Source: Fasciolopsis buskii
Taxonomy: Eukaryota > Platyhelminthes > Trematoda > Plagiorchiida > Fasciolidae
Assembly (NCBI GenBank): GCA_008360955.1
Contig: LUCM01005765.1
Coordinates: 227,770-291,769 of the forward strand
Reading direction: 5' to 3'
DNA: 64,000 bases
In this document: positions 24,951 to 36,800 of the stretch, piece by piece
Position numbering within the stretch: position 1 is the stretch's first letter
Layout of the letters: each line of letters starts with the position of its first letter
Program-made: the position numbers and the translations under genes
Notes under the pieces: generated by a model
What the model was told of the DNA's origin: nothing
What the model saw: only the letters and a program-made list of their open reading frames with translations
The model's database searches: none

Positions 24951-25564
24951 GATCAAAATAAATCGAAGTTTTTTACCCCAAGCTTCTAGCATACATTTGG
25001 ACTAACATTACATGATACCACAGTTATTCTTAAAAATCAACCATTTTCATTCATTCTTCTGCAATGAAACACATTATGAGACGTGTATTCAACAAATTTT
25101 ACCTCACGTTCTGATCTCCGCTAATATAAGGACTTCGAAATACTTAATGAACATGCATACAAATGAAGTATACAGGTGCATATTTTCATGTAACCCTGTA
25201 TGAATTTGACAGATTACTTTTAAAACTGGTCCACTTGACTTCTTTAATATTCAGTCAACAGGATTTACAAGCTTACCATTTAAAACAATCCTCAGTTTTT
25301 CCTACTAGGTCTGGAAAAATTCAATTAGTGTAATTTCGTAAACCGTTTGTCTGTCATATTAGCGATTTCCTGGTTTCCTGTTGATCATTCGACCTGGAAA
25401 TTGTAACCACCCGCGTAAATAATATCACACGGACAAAGACGCAGTTGATGGTTGTGTTATTTTTTTCTTTTTTCCTAAGTTCTCCCTCTTTAAGCTAGAC
25501 TTTGACCTGTTAGAGGACTTCAAAATTGTGATGCACTTATGTGATACTGCGGGTTTTGGTTTTC

Positions 25565-25566
25565 AC

Positions 25567-25634
<68 letters not shown>

Positions 25635-25669
25635 GAATTATCATCAGCAGCAGCAGCAGCACCATCCGA

Positions 25670-25716
<47 letters not shown>

Positions 25717-25743
25717 CCCAATTATCATCATCGTCATCATCAT
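25565..25743. repeat. Compound trinucleotide microsatellite
   Basis: This consists of over 20 CAT units, then CCGAATTATCAT, five CAG units, CACCATCCGAA, about 16 TTA units and a mixed CAT/CGT tail. It stays open in several frames, giving long runs of His, Ile, Asp, Asn or Met, depending on strand and frame. These frames are artefacts of the repeat and not evidence of a protein. Confidence 0.95.
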
Positions 25744-25762
25744 TGAAATGAGGAAAGTGCAT

Positions 25763-26558
25763 ACTTCGAATTTGCGTTCACGTGGTGATTAAATTTTGTG
25801 AAAATCCATATGGGAATCCAGATTCGATGATTATGGATTAGTAATCTTTTTATTGATTTGACAAGCTTGTTCTGTTTTTTTCGTGCAGTTCAGTGTGGAA
25901 AACCAAGGAGGTATTGTGCAAGTGGTTCACTCAACTTCCATCAGTTCGTTTACTCCGTGGTCGTACTTGCAAGACGGGAAGGGTAGGCTCGCGGTTTGGA
26001 CCAATCACTTTGTTACATGTCGTACAAGTGCCAAGGGTTTATACTAAGCCGGAAAAGTGCCAAACGTTTGAAACAACTAAATGATCGCGAGCGACAAAAT
26101 AGTAGATTATTGTCTGACATCCAATCACCATCCAGGAATACTGTACCGGCTTGCCATAAATAAGAAAAACGCATTAAACAGTATTTTTCTTGATCGGAAT
26201 GTCGAATGAAAACGGGAGAACATTTAATTACTACCAAATCACAGTGTGCAGCTTATAATTTCTTATTTCGTCTAATTATGACCGTATATGATCCTATCCC
26301 ACACCAAATTTCAGTGCGTCGTGAACTTCAGTGGCTACGGACTGTGTTCTTCCCATCATATATGGAAAGAAAATTTATTAATTCGTATACATATGGAAAA
26401 TTCAAACTCGACAATACAATAAAAACCTGGGGAAAAAAACGACGAAATTTACATGTGTACGCGTGTGTGTTGTTGAACAAATCGAAGGGATAAATCACCA
26501 TTGACCATTTGCCTTTATTGTGATTGGTCAGTTACAGAAGAACAGATAAAGTGGTCAA
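25763..26558. other. Upstream region of the receptor gene
   Basis: No supported gene. It should hold the promoter and any 5' exon of the receptor at 26559. A good acceptor (TTTCAATTTTCAG, ending at 26584) suggests that an upstream exon exists, but it was not located. Confidence 0.4.
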
Positions 26559-27635
26559 GTGAACGACAAAGTTTCAATTTTCAGTCCACAAAAATTCTTC
26601 ACATCTTTGGTTCCGCACCTGATGCCCCCGACTTTGCCAATCACAATATTTTTTTTCTCTCTGGACCGCAAATGGCAGTACAAATTCAACATTTTTCGAC
26701 TTGTAGTATTCTATATCGGTGTCTTGTCAAATCTTTTGATCGGTGGAATTGTCATATGGAAGCGAATCGGTTCGAAATCGCTTCATTTCTCACTAATAAA
26801 TCAGTTAGTGGTTGATTTTCTCACATGTCTGATGGCCGTCTTCTATTGTCACTTGGATTATACATTATCTAACACCGTTGTCAATCCGGCCCCGGTTTTT
26901 TGCGCGTTATGGATGAGTAATTTTGCTTACATTTTACCGTTAGTCATGAGTGCATTCAATATGATTCTGCTCAGTCTTGATCTTCTGGTTGCCGTGTTCG
27001 CACCGACAAGCTACAACAGACACGTTACACTCCGTCTGACCTTGTCGTATACGATCAGTTGGCTACTCAGTCTTGCGTTCAGTCTACCCAATTGTTTCCT
27101 TGTGCAAAATGTCTATTTCGGTTGTCAGACAAAACAGTGGGACTTTCATTTACCAATATTTAATCGAATCTTTCCCTATCTATGGACTCTGAGCACATTT
27201 CTAGCTCCATTGGTAATCGTTGTGACCGTATACGTGGCAATTTTTATGCGTTTGCATCACCGGATCCTGTTCGCTCCGGTCGGCTCGAAGAAATCAATCC
27301 CCAAGCGTGTCAGTCGACGTTTCACTATGACTATATTTGTATTTGCTATTGTCAACATCGTATGTGTTGCTCCGGACAACATTTACGGGATTTTGGCCAA
27401 TACACTCCGGTTACAGGATTCACAAGGCAATCCGTGGCATATGTGCACGACATTTCTAGTCACTTTGAATTGTTGTTCAACTCCATGGGTTCTCCTTTTA
27501 CTTCAACCACAAATTAAAAAGCGTCTATTGGATCTGATCAACCAGTGGCTAAAACGAAAAACGACCGATACGTCCGATGCTTCCATGATGTACTCAAGTC
27601 GAACAAACAAACCTGGCCACGGTGATAACGGTTAA
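26559..27635 (+). CDS. Divergent rhodopsin-like seven-transmembrane receptor
   Basis: An uninterrupted 358-codon frame ends in TAA. It has the class A GPCR plan: helix 1 with N58, helix 2 with D86, C115 before helix 3 and C189 in the second outer loop (likely disulfide), helix 4 with W168, helix 5 with P217, helix 6 with P272 and helix 7 with P309. Two hallmark motifs are altered: the DRY box after helix 3 is DLL (141-143), and NPxxY in helix 7 is STPWVLL-like, without the tyrosine. The tail is short and basic (KKRLLDLINQWLKRK). It should act in the plasma membrane; the ligand is unknown. The start is uncertain: an acceptor-like TTTCAATTTTCAG ends at 26584, so M22 (ATG at 26622) or an upstream exon may supply the true N-terminus. 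It could belong to a flatworm-specific orphan family. Confidence 0.85.
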   Translation: MNDKVSIFSPQKFFTSLVPHLMPPTLPITIFFFSLDRKWQYKFNIFRLVVFYIGVLSNLLIGGIVIWKRIGSKSLHFSLINQLVVDFLTCLMAVFYCHLDYTLSNTVVNPAPVFCALWMSNFAYILPLVMSAFNMILLSLDLLVAVFAPTSYNRHVTLRLTLSYTISWLLSLAFSLPNCFLVQNVYFGCQTKQWDFHLPIFNRIFPYLWTLSTFLAPLVIVVTVYVAIFMRLHHRILFAPVGSKKSIPKRVSRRFTMTIFVFAIVNIVCVAPDNIYGILANTLRLQDSQGNPWHMCTTFLVTLNCCSTPWVLLLLQPQIKKRLLDLINQWLKRKTTDTSDASMMYSSRTNKPGHGDNG

Positions 27636-30080
27636 CAAATTATTAATCGGACGCGATTTGCAATGTGTCACAAAAAAAAACGACGCGTCGTGTCAAGTTT
27701 TACAAAAGTCAATAACCATACGCTGTCGACAGAGAGTGTAATTGGCCGACGTTTCAGCTAACCTATTTAAAGAAGGTTTTTACCATCAGTCGATCAAATT
27801 GATGTTGTCATCGTTCTTGCTCATTGATTTCTCATCCCTAATGGATAGTGTATCGTGCCTTAATGGATTATGCAAATTGGTTCCGGTCCGTGTGGGTTCT
27901 CATTGTCTGGTCACAAACATTTCAATACTACCTAACGTGACATTATCCGTGTCCATTTTCCGGTGTCCGATTCGGTTTAACATTTTACTCATTAATCTAT
28001 CAAGAATCATAACTCGTATTTTGTTCAAGTCATAAATTTGTTGTTGGCATTCTGCTAATGAATTTTTTCATACACCTAATTCCCAGTGAGTATATCCACC
28101 CGGAATCGTATATAGTAATCGTAGTCGTAATTTTTATGATATATGGAAATCATAAAGTTCGGACAAGGGAATTAATGACTAATATGCACTGTTCCTTGGT
28201 CATTTGTCAGTGAAAAGATTTCTTGAGAGGTGATTTAAACTACAAAATCAAGACACTCGTAAACCCATACCACTGAGCCAAATTAGGGGCCCTTCTAGAT
28301 AGGCTTGGGTCTGCAAACCTCTGAATATTTCGATCTAACCACGTTTAGCTGTTGTTCTTTTTTTGCATATGAATTGTTCTGTCTTTTTTGTATTGAGAAA
28401 ACACAAGTTGGCGAACAAGCTCGTTTTCAGTGATTCGTACTCATGCCATTACATCACTATATATATATATATATATACATCTTGACAAAATATTTTCACT
28501 ATAGGAAGGATTGGATTAGTCATTTACAAATATGGGTGGGGAAGGGACTTGTGGTGTTAATTGTTTTGTTGTCTAGGGTTTGTATTGGGACGGGGGGTGG
28601 GCCAAGGGAGTTGAAGCGCAACCACAAATTGTTTTTGAGAACAAAGTGGAGGATTGTGAAGACGGATTGCGGCAGCTTCCGCAGTGCTCAAGAGGCGACA
28701 CTTTGCCAACCTGGATTGTTGACCTCTGACCTTATACAGACGGGGTCCGGAAAGCTTGCGTCACATTCACGGTGTGGTTAGTCTGTGCTAGATGTATTAC
28801 ATAGTTTTTAATGTACAATGCAGTTCTGTAAGCTGAAAAACTTACATTTCCAATCACCAAGACAAGACAAGACAAGTATCAGACTATGAATTGGACGTTA
28901 GGTGAAATATTTTCAATTATAAAAGTTTGAAACCAATTCGCTCACAAACACCTTCCTCGAAACCACAGTTTATGTCAAATAACGAACGGTAAATTTGCAT
29001 TAGACTTCAACCCGCTGTAAGAAAACGGAATGATTATGTAAGCAATGGGTTGAGGGGAGGGTGAGTTGTGATAAATTTGATGAAAAAATGACTCGAAGAT
29101 TTTGATGTACAAGTTATGTATTCATTACTAAAACTAAACAGAAATAAACGAAACACCACTGGAAATTGACAAATTTCTGTAACGTAGGGAAAGATCATTT
29201 TTGATTAAGTTCGAAAATTTTTAACCGGAGAGCAACAGAATGGGTTAAGGTAAAAGGTTTGACTGACAAACAAGGTTTTGACAGTCTAGTTTGCGTCCGA
29301 ACTGTCTCAGACTTCGAATTTGGAAAAAAACAGACGACGTAAGCGTTTGAAACAGTCGAATCCGTGGGAAGACCACCCTTAAATTGATGCTAATTAAAAC
29401 ACCAAATTATTGTACAGACTCGGCCCTGGATACGTGGAAGAGGCGTATTGCCGAATGGCTATTGGGACAAGGAACACTGGAAGGAACGAAAGTGCACGAA
29501 ATCGATATGTTAAAGCAAAAATCAAACGGAGAAGTAAAATACCGAATAAATCGCAGGTTTTTTCGAATTCAGACGGCACGAAAACTGATTGGCAGAGAAC
29601 GACATTGTTGTTACCTAAGGGGTACTTTATTATCCAAGATTAGTTCGCTAATTTCTATTGGCAGAATAGAAATGAGACATCGAAAAGACTGACGTTTATG
29701 AAAAAAAATGGAGAACTGGGTAAGAAGTACAGACCTTGAAGAAAAAGCTAAAAAAAGGTGCAGTCCATAAATTTGATGGAAATGATCACGCATTTTTAGA
29801 AAGAAAAATACCTAAGTGCGACGACTGGTAAATCTATCTAGATTGCGTACAAACTGGAATAAGAAGCAAGGAACAAAAATGACTGCGTCTAACAAATGCA
29901 GTTAATTTCAGCGCCGAAGCGAAGGAGCTAGTGTGGAACGGGGACTAAGTTGAAGATACGATTGAGATTTTTGGTGTTCGAGGATGGGGATTTGTACGGA
30001 GGTGATGACACTTGGAACAAAGAATCTGTTAATAAGAAGATTGTCATTACAATGCGACTGCAATTTGACGTGATGCGACG
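27636..30080. other. Intergenic stretch with no assignable gene
   Basis: No gene supported. It contains an AT run (28456-28478), a G-rich stretch at 28530-28620 and a short AAGAC run near 28860. A frame at 29384-29692 (plus) has no recognised motif. Confidence 0.4.
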
Positions 30081-30789
30081 GCTTGCTTGTCTCCATGACC
30101 TAACGAGCTATACAAGATGGCTTATTTCAGTCATGCGTGGGAATTCAATAGGTAGACGCTTGATGAGGAAGTCTCCTGGTACTCCATGTTGGCGGTCGAT
30201 CTGTGCTGGTGACCAAATCGCAAAGTTGTGTGGTAGAATAATTGATCCAAACAGATGGACTTCCAATCAGCCACTCCCCGCTACCTTGCAGACAGATTAT
30301 TGCTAGGGCCAAAGAATTCGGTTGGGAACTCAATTCGTTCTCCTGCTTAACTGCTGGACTCCCTAGCAGTATTAGTCCCAGAAAGCCTCGGTGAATAACG
30401 CGAACGCAGTAAATTCCATACTCCATCGGTCGTCCTACAGAATAATCAGGATTGCGTTATCCGTTGCTTCAATCAGGGTGCGGAATGACGACCATGTGCC
30501 TGCTCCAAGTTCTCGTGCTGGGTTAAAGCCCCACTACTTTGCAGGGGAGACTTTTAAGTCAAATACTCCTGTTAGGGCTTCCGAAGAAAAACATGTGTTA
30601 TGTTCTTGGTTGAAAAGTGCCGATCGCCCGACTATGTCCTGCATCCTCTCTAAAATAAATTCTTCAGATTTCCAATCTTCGGATGCACCCGTGACGCAAA
30701 ATGCTAGAAAGAATTGCAGTTTGATGAATATATCTGATACTCGTACTAGTATATAGCAAAAAAAGGTATGTTGGATGAATAGATTAAAC

Positions 30790-32660
30790 CTTAGTGTTCG
30801 ATTCACTCAGCTCGTTTCAATGTCGGCACGTTCAACTAACTAGGCAAACAAGGTGTGCTTGCTAAAACTTTGCAAACTTTTAACGTACATTTATGCTGCG
30901 TGTTCGACACGCACATATAATATTTCACTCTTGTGAACAAACTTGGTAGAGCAGGTGCAATCAAATTCTCCGGCTTCAATTTCCACGTGTCAGATGATCC
31001 GGTTTCGGGCGCTTGTGGCCAGGCTGGCATCACGGATGCGAGCGGAGCGTCTTTCGTGTGTAGCGCCGTTGGACGGCTCTGTACGTTCCAATAGCAGTCC
31101 ATTGACATTTCGTTGCTGGTTCGTCGTGTCTGTGTCTATGCCCACTGATTACACCACCCTTGAGTCTAAAGACCAGTCTTATCGGGAGTTATCTCGGCTA
31201 ACCCGAAGTTTCTGTTCAACGGACGTCGTGGTCATTGATGTCCATTTGAACGGCAAACTTAGTTGCCAAACAGATGCAGAATTGTCATTCGCACCGTCAA
31301 CGAAGAACGCCTCATCCACGTTTGTTCTGATCACAGGCTGTTTCAAGTGCGCACTACTCTCAAAATAAAAAGTATCATTTGTTCATCTGACACCCTCCTT
31401 TGCCTTTACAACATCGGGCTTAGACTTATCCTACTGGCATCGAGCACCGGTGCCATCGGCCAGTCAAGGATTACCGACCATTCTGGTCCACACACGTACA
31501 CTCAGATCACACCTCGGTCCGTGCCTTTATCTGCATCTAGTCTGTGCTCATGCCAACACAAAAGCCACTTGTTTGACACAGCTGATTGCAGACTTTTCGA
31601 ATGGTAACTTTCAATGCGTTTGTCGTCCAAACACAATGCATACGATCGGACCGAACACCGGGACTGGATCGAAGAGGCTGTGCATTAAGTGACAATCCGT
31701 AGGCGGGATAACGACCCACGTAAATGTTTAGATGTTCTCAAAACCGTCCTCTCGGATGTGAATACACCAAGACTTGTAGACTCTCGAGATTTGAGCAGAC
31801 CGGGATTCTGACAAATGACCACGGGCATTGGTGGACAGGATTATGTAGGAATGTGGAGTAGGATTCAGATATCGGAAATAATCACCCCGTTCACCGACGG
31901 AATAGGAATGTTGGTCCACGGAAATCGAATGTAAGCGAACTGATTAAAGAATCCTACAGTACACTGATTCACCGTCTGGACCGTCGTTATTTCCGGAGTC
32001 CGATTTGAATTGGTGATCGTGTCGATTCGCAAGACGGGTGATAGATGCTCATGTGAGCACCACAGGGGAATGGATAGTGTAAGCATTGCATTCAAACTGA
32101 TTGCGAGCATTATACTCCATCGATTAACTAGTACTGACAAAATGTGTTTAGTTGCGAATCAAGTGGGTTTCTGTTCCGGTTATCTTTCTACTGACCACAT
32201 TTTCACTTTGCAACAGATCCTTGAATGCGGGCACGTGCGAGGTAGACCTACGACTTTTATCATTCTTGATCGAAATGTGGCCTGCGTCTCAGTTGGTCGT
32301 GTTATCCTTTCGTGCTGCATGTGACTGAATGATGTTCCAGATGAATTTCTGTTCACACATCCAATCTGTGTATGATTATAACTGAAGGGGAGTTCGTGCT
32401 TGCGGTTCTCTTTCATTTGAGTTCAGGACGAGAATCGGTGTGTGTCAGGATTGTTCCTTTCAATGTATGTTCTTAGTTTTGTCATTGAGGTGTTTATGAA
32501 GCTAGCCTTATTCTCGTGTGGAAATGCCGGTAGTTGATAATTGTTCAGGCAAGAAGCTGTTTGGCTTAAGATATGCGGACGATATTATTCTGTTGAGTGA
32601 AGGTTTAAAGGAGCTGGTTTTTGGGCTCTACGAGATCCTTGAAGGGGCTGAGTGTGGACT
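30790..32660 (+). mobile_element. LINE family B, copy 2 (decayed)
   Basis: It begins with the LINE endonuclease opening, resembling 'FNVGTLC-IG' near 30816. Further endonuclease remnants are at 30943-31368 (YRELSRLTRSFCSTDVVVID) and near 31520. Reverse transcriptase starts near 31870; NQVGFCSGYLSTDHIFTLQQ is near 32160, and an intact YADD catalytic motif (RYADDIILLSEG) is at 32571-32606. It is broken by stops and lacks the C-terminal part. The stretch 31.87-32.56 kb closely matches the minus-strand copy at 21.2-21.97 kb. The 700 bases before 30790 may be its 5' untranslated region. Confidence 0.75.
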
Positions 32661-35600
32661 GTTGGTATTATGGTTCAACGCTGTAGTTCTTTATGTTCTT
32701 GCATTCAAAACCTTTCTTCTACTTCTTTATATTTTACCAACTGAATATTTTGCAGTCGATCTTTCGCCATTCTATTTGTTAAGACAATTCTGTCAGGTAA
32801 CGATCAAAAAGGGAGCATGTTGGTGCAAAGCTGTTGGTTTTCCAAACTGAACTAATCTCAGCTCAACTGACAAGAAGAGCGGCAACTTCATTTCGGGAAC
32901 AATTTGTCAGTTTGAGTAGCGTGGAATGCTGACCCTTTGGACTAATCGCGGACGCAGTATAGATGGAATGATTGTAGGCTGAATAAGTCCCGTGAGGCAA
33001 ACTTTGCAGCATAGGATCGCATATCGACGGAGGAGGGCGGAATCAAGACGGGAACATTCAAGCTTTCGGTGAACTGCAATGCTAGTGGAAAGGTGTGAAG
33101 CTAATGCCAGAATTACTCGACCGGACGTCAATGATGCACTAATGCCACCCGTCTTCTTCGTGCATTGGACCGCAGCCGCTGAAATTTACCAAGGCAACTA
33201 AGCTTGTCCTCAGTGGTTTTAAGAATGAATAACACGTGTTCAAGTGATTTGGAAAGTTCAGAACATTGGCTAAGCACGTACTATCACAAATAAACGTCTG
33301 ATGACAACAAGTGATAGTCAAAGCTAAAGAAATGCATGTCGATGGTCAGAAAAGAATAGCGTCAAAATGTAAAAAGTGACGAACCTGCTAACCAGAAAGT
33401 GGAAGGAAAGGTAAATCCAACTTGGCATGATTGAAGAGAATTCGGTCCTACCACGATTGCCAATTCAATTCATCAACTATTTATGCACCGAAAAAGGATA
33501 ATTTTTTAGTCGGATTAGTTCAAAAATACCGGCTATTAGTAACGACATCCAAGGAGTAAGAAGTAACGAGAAAAACCAAGTTAGAAGTCGCAGACCCCTT
33601 TCTATGGATGTTACATTCAATTGGACTTGGTTGATACTCGATCACAATACAACCCATCGATTCGACAGACATGGGTTTGGGTCAAACAGGCATCCAAAGA
33701 GAAATGATGATTGAAGTGAATATTTGATAAGAATGCTGAAAAGTTATCATTTGGACCATAATTTTGTTTAATCAAACTTAGTTTTTGATGACAAATACGG
33801 AGGTGTGTCTAGTAGACCAATCAGCCGTTATGATGAAAGAGCCATGTAACACTAATGAGGTTTCAATGCACCTGTTTAGAAGATCGAAATGAGTCATTTT
33901 TTCATGACGTCCGAGTCATATCCATTGAACACAACAACTTGGACAATTTTCCCAAATCTCAGAGCTCGCGCACCTCGTTCCCCTTTTGCATATGAACTTC
34001 ATACTCACCCCGCGACGAGGACATTGTTGTGGATACATTAGCAGCTAAATGCAGCCTTCAGGCTGTATGACACGAGGAAACAGTATGTAAAATCTACTCA
34101 CTCAACGTACATTCCAGTCTGATTAGTCACGTGCCCTCCCCACGTGATTCACATGTGATTCCAGTACCAGAATTCGGGTCTGCTCGTGAATTGAAGCAAC
34201 ATTCTTCGTTGGAAATGGAGCTAATCAGTCTGGATTCACGACAAATATGTGCGGTCCGCTCTGTGCTTCAGGGTGTGGCGACGGTCGAAGTGAATATTCT
34301 AAATAAATTAAACTAGTTTGTAGTCAATGCTAAGTGACTTGGGTAAACAATGAACTCACTGAGCGTGCATAAGTTGTATTATCAATTTTTGACAAAATGC
34401 ATTTCTTCAATTGATTTTCTCTAAGATGAGAATGTATTATTTACAAATCCGGAATGAAATAAGAAATGTATCGTGCGAAGCATCCCAATGACACGGTTGA
34501 GTAAATTCAACACAAGAGATTGTCATAAGTTCAGTGCTCTATTCACGGACAAACAGCAGGGAAACAATCTAGATTTGGCACTTGAATCTCGCATGAATCA
34601 CCAACTTGCGTACGGATGATGGATTCATTTGCAAGCCAAAACGCTGATGTGTGGAAACTTTCGGTCGGTTACTCAAGGACCGCGTTGAATAGGAGCACAC
34701 ACGGGCCTAGGTCCTCGGCTTTTTTTGTAAGCAGTATTGCACTGGAATGGAAAAATAGTCCCTCCAACAACCGACGACAATCGTCCCAAATCAACATCGT
34801 GATTCATAAATGGACCGACCATTCGTGGAAACATTCAACAAATCAAGCGCGATCTTGACGCTAAAACCAATACTGAAGTGTGTAAGTATGAGAATGATTG
34901 AACAGGAACGCGTGATGTACGTGCATGAAATGAATGGCAATAACCGCGAAACTGTTAGTGTGATCCCCTGGTAATTGTTCCTTCATCCATGTGTGATATT
35001 ACTTAGAAGAATGTAAAGTTGTTTCATTCGTATTAGGAATTGCGAACAGTGTATACTCACCGCGTGCTGAATGGGGGATACATAATCTGAACAGGAGTGG
35101 GTATACTAGGCGAGTCCTATACATTAGCCTCTACGCTATTGCAGCTGACTGCCAACTGACAACAAACAGAATAGACTAACCGGGCATCCAAGTGCCGGTG
35201 TACACATACACGGGACTAGCTATTAATGATTACACCGTCTCGAAATGAATAAATCTCAGCCAACAATCCGGCTTTATTCCAGTACGAATCATCCCATCCC
35301 ATCCCATATGCCATTGCATTCCGTGTATAACGGACCATTCTTATTGGAGTTTGGATGGATACTAGTCAACGCAATCACAAACAGTGAGAAACTAACCCAC
35401 GTTGCCCGATCAAAACGGAATTCGGTTGGGATTGATGATCATTGAGATGATGAAAATATTTAACCAGAGAGAAAGACACACTACCCGAATGATCCAATCT
35501 TGCGCGGTTAAGAAATAAATATCTGACAAAGCACTGTTTAGTTCGCTTCAAGGCTCTCGGTATGGCATGAAAATCAATGTAGTAAGATAAAGCAAGTCTG

Positions 35601-36619
35601 ACAGAATGTCTTTTTTTCCACTAAATTGTTGCATAAAAAGTAAAATTGCAATGCAGTGTGGGATCGATCGCTGTTTATAGTCTAAACCAAAAACTGTCAT
35701 TCAATCCAGACGCAAGATGTGACGAGGATGGGGAAGCAGTCCATGCATTGCTGTCGTATCTTCTGCAGCTTCAGTCACACAGAGTCTTCTGTGATACCAA
35801 AACGAAACCAGATCGGCGTTATACGAATGCCAATTTTAAATTAGAACACGTTATTTGTACGAGTCATGATACAATTTAATTTTGGGAAAGATCGAGGCAC
35901 GATATGCATGGGATTTCACAAACCTGCAGCGCATCTACAGGGTAGTAGAGTAGTGCGAAGTGCTTCAGTGATTAGTGTGGCCTTTGCTCCAAGATTAATT
36001 CGTCCAGCGCAAAACGGAACCAACTTTAGACAGAAATGGGTCACACCCCAAGAGTTTTAACAATTTAACCACATGTAGCTGCACAAGTCAGACATACTTT
36101 GACTCATCTGGTATCCGGAATTTAATGCCAGATTTATTTGGCTTGCTTGGCACTAATATGGCAGCTAGTTTCGTAAATTTTAACGAGAAAACTTTGCCAG
36201 ATAAGCACATACACTTGGTTGAATTGTCTTCGTAAAACCGAAGACACTTCTCCCGGGTTGAAATCATATTGGGGTTTGACCAGTACAGGCTACCATACAA
36301 ACTCGTGACTTCGATGTGATTAACAAATCTTGTTGTATGCATTCAAAAGGTTCAAAAATGAATTTCGTAAAATACTCCATTCAGGAATTATATTGAATAC
36401 ATACACACACAACATTTCCTTTTTTTAGAAGCGAACTGTCAATCCTTTATTGAGTGAATTAACTGTTATATTCCAACAAAATTAGGAGGAAGTACATGGG
36501 GATCTGCATCCAAGAAATCGCAGGGGGATTTTGAACCGCAAAATGTTATTCAGTTTACACTATGTTCCAGGGGCACCGTTGTTAGTGATGTGCAAACACT
36601 GCTTTCCTGGTCGAGGTTT
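32661..36619. other. Gene-poor stretch with weak exon candidates
   Basis: Nothing is firmly supported. Two plus-strand frames look mildly coding: 34131-34316, ending in a stop that overlaps an AATAAA (34303-34308), and 35646-35879, preceded by an AG at an acceptor-like site, with residues such as DEDGEAVHALLSYLLQLQSH. Neither is recognised. Confidence 0.3.
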
Positions 36620-36639
36620 TTGGCTTGCGTCTATCTCAT

Positions 36640-36800
36640 GACTGTACCGGTGGTGGTCATGTGGAGTAGGTTGTGGAGTTTGGACGTGAAGATAGCGGGC
36701 TGGATTCCTCCCACCGCCGGTCAAATTCCCCACTTGACAGCTCGCTGTTGGCAGCGACCCCCTTCGTGGAAAATAATGTACACTGCTATTTCATTAATGA
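36640..36800 (+). mobile_element. tRNA-derived SINE
   Basis: A worn tRNA-like head (ACCGGTGGTGGTCATGTGG to CCCACCGCCGGTC) is followed by the shared body and the tail GGAAAATAATGTACACTGCT. The ends of the head pair (ACCGG with CCGGT). It is the same family as the copies at 8.5, 9.4 and 41.8 kb, in plus orientation. Confidence 0.7.

Noticed and set aside
25520..25792. Poly-His, poly-Asp or poly-Ile proteins
   Set aside because: All frames are open only because of the trinucleotide microsatellite.
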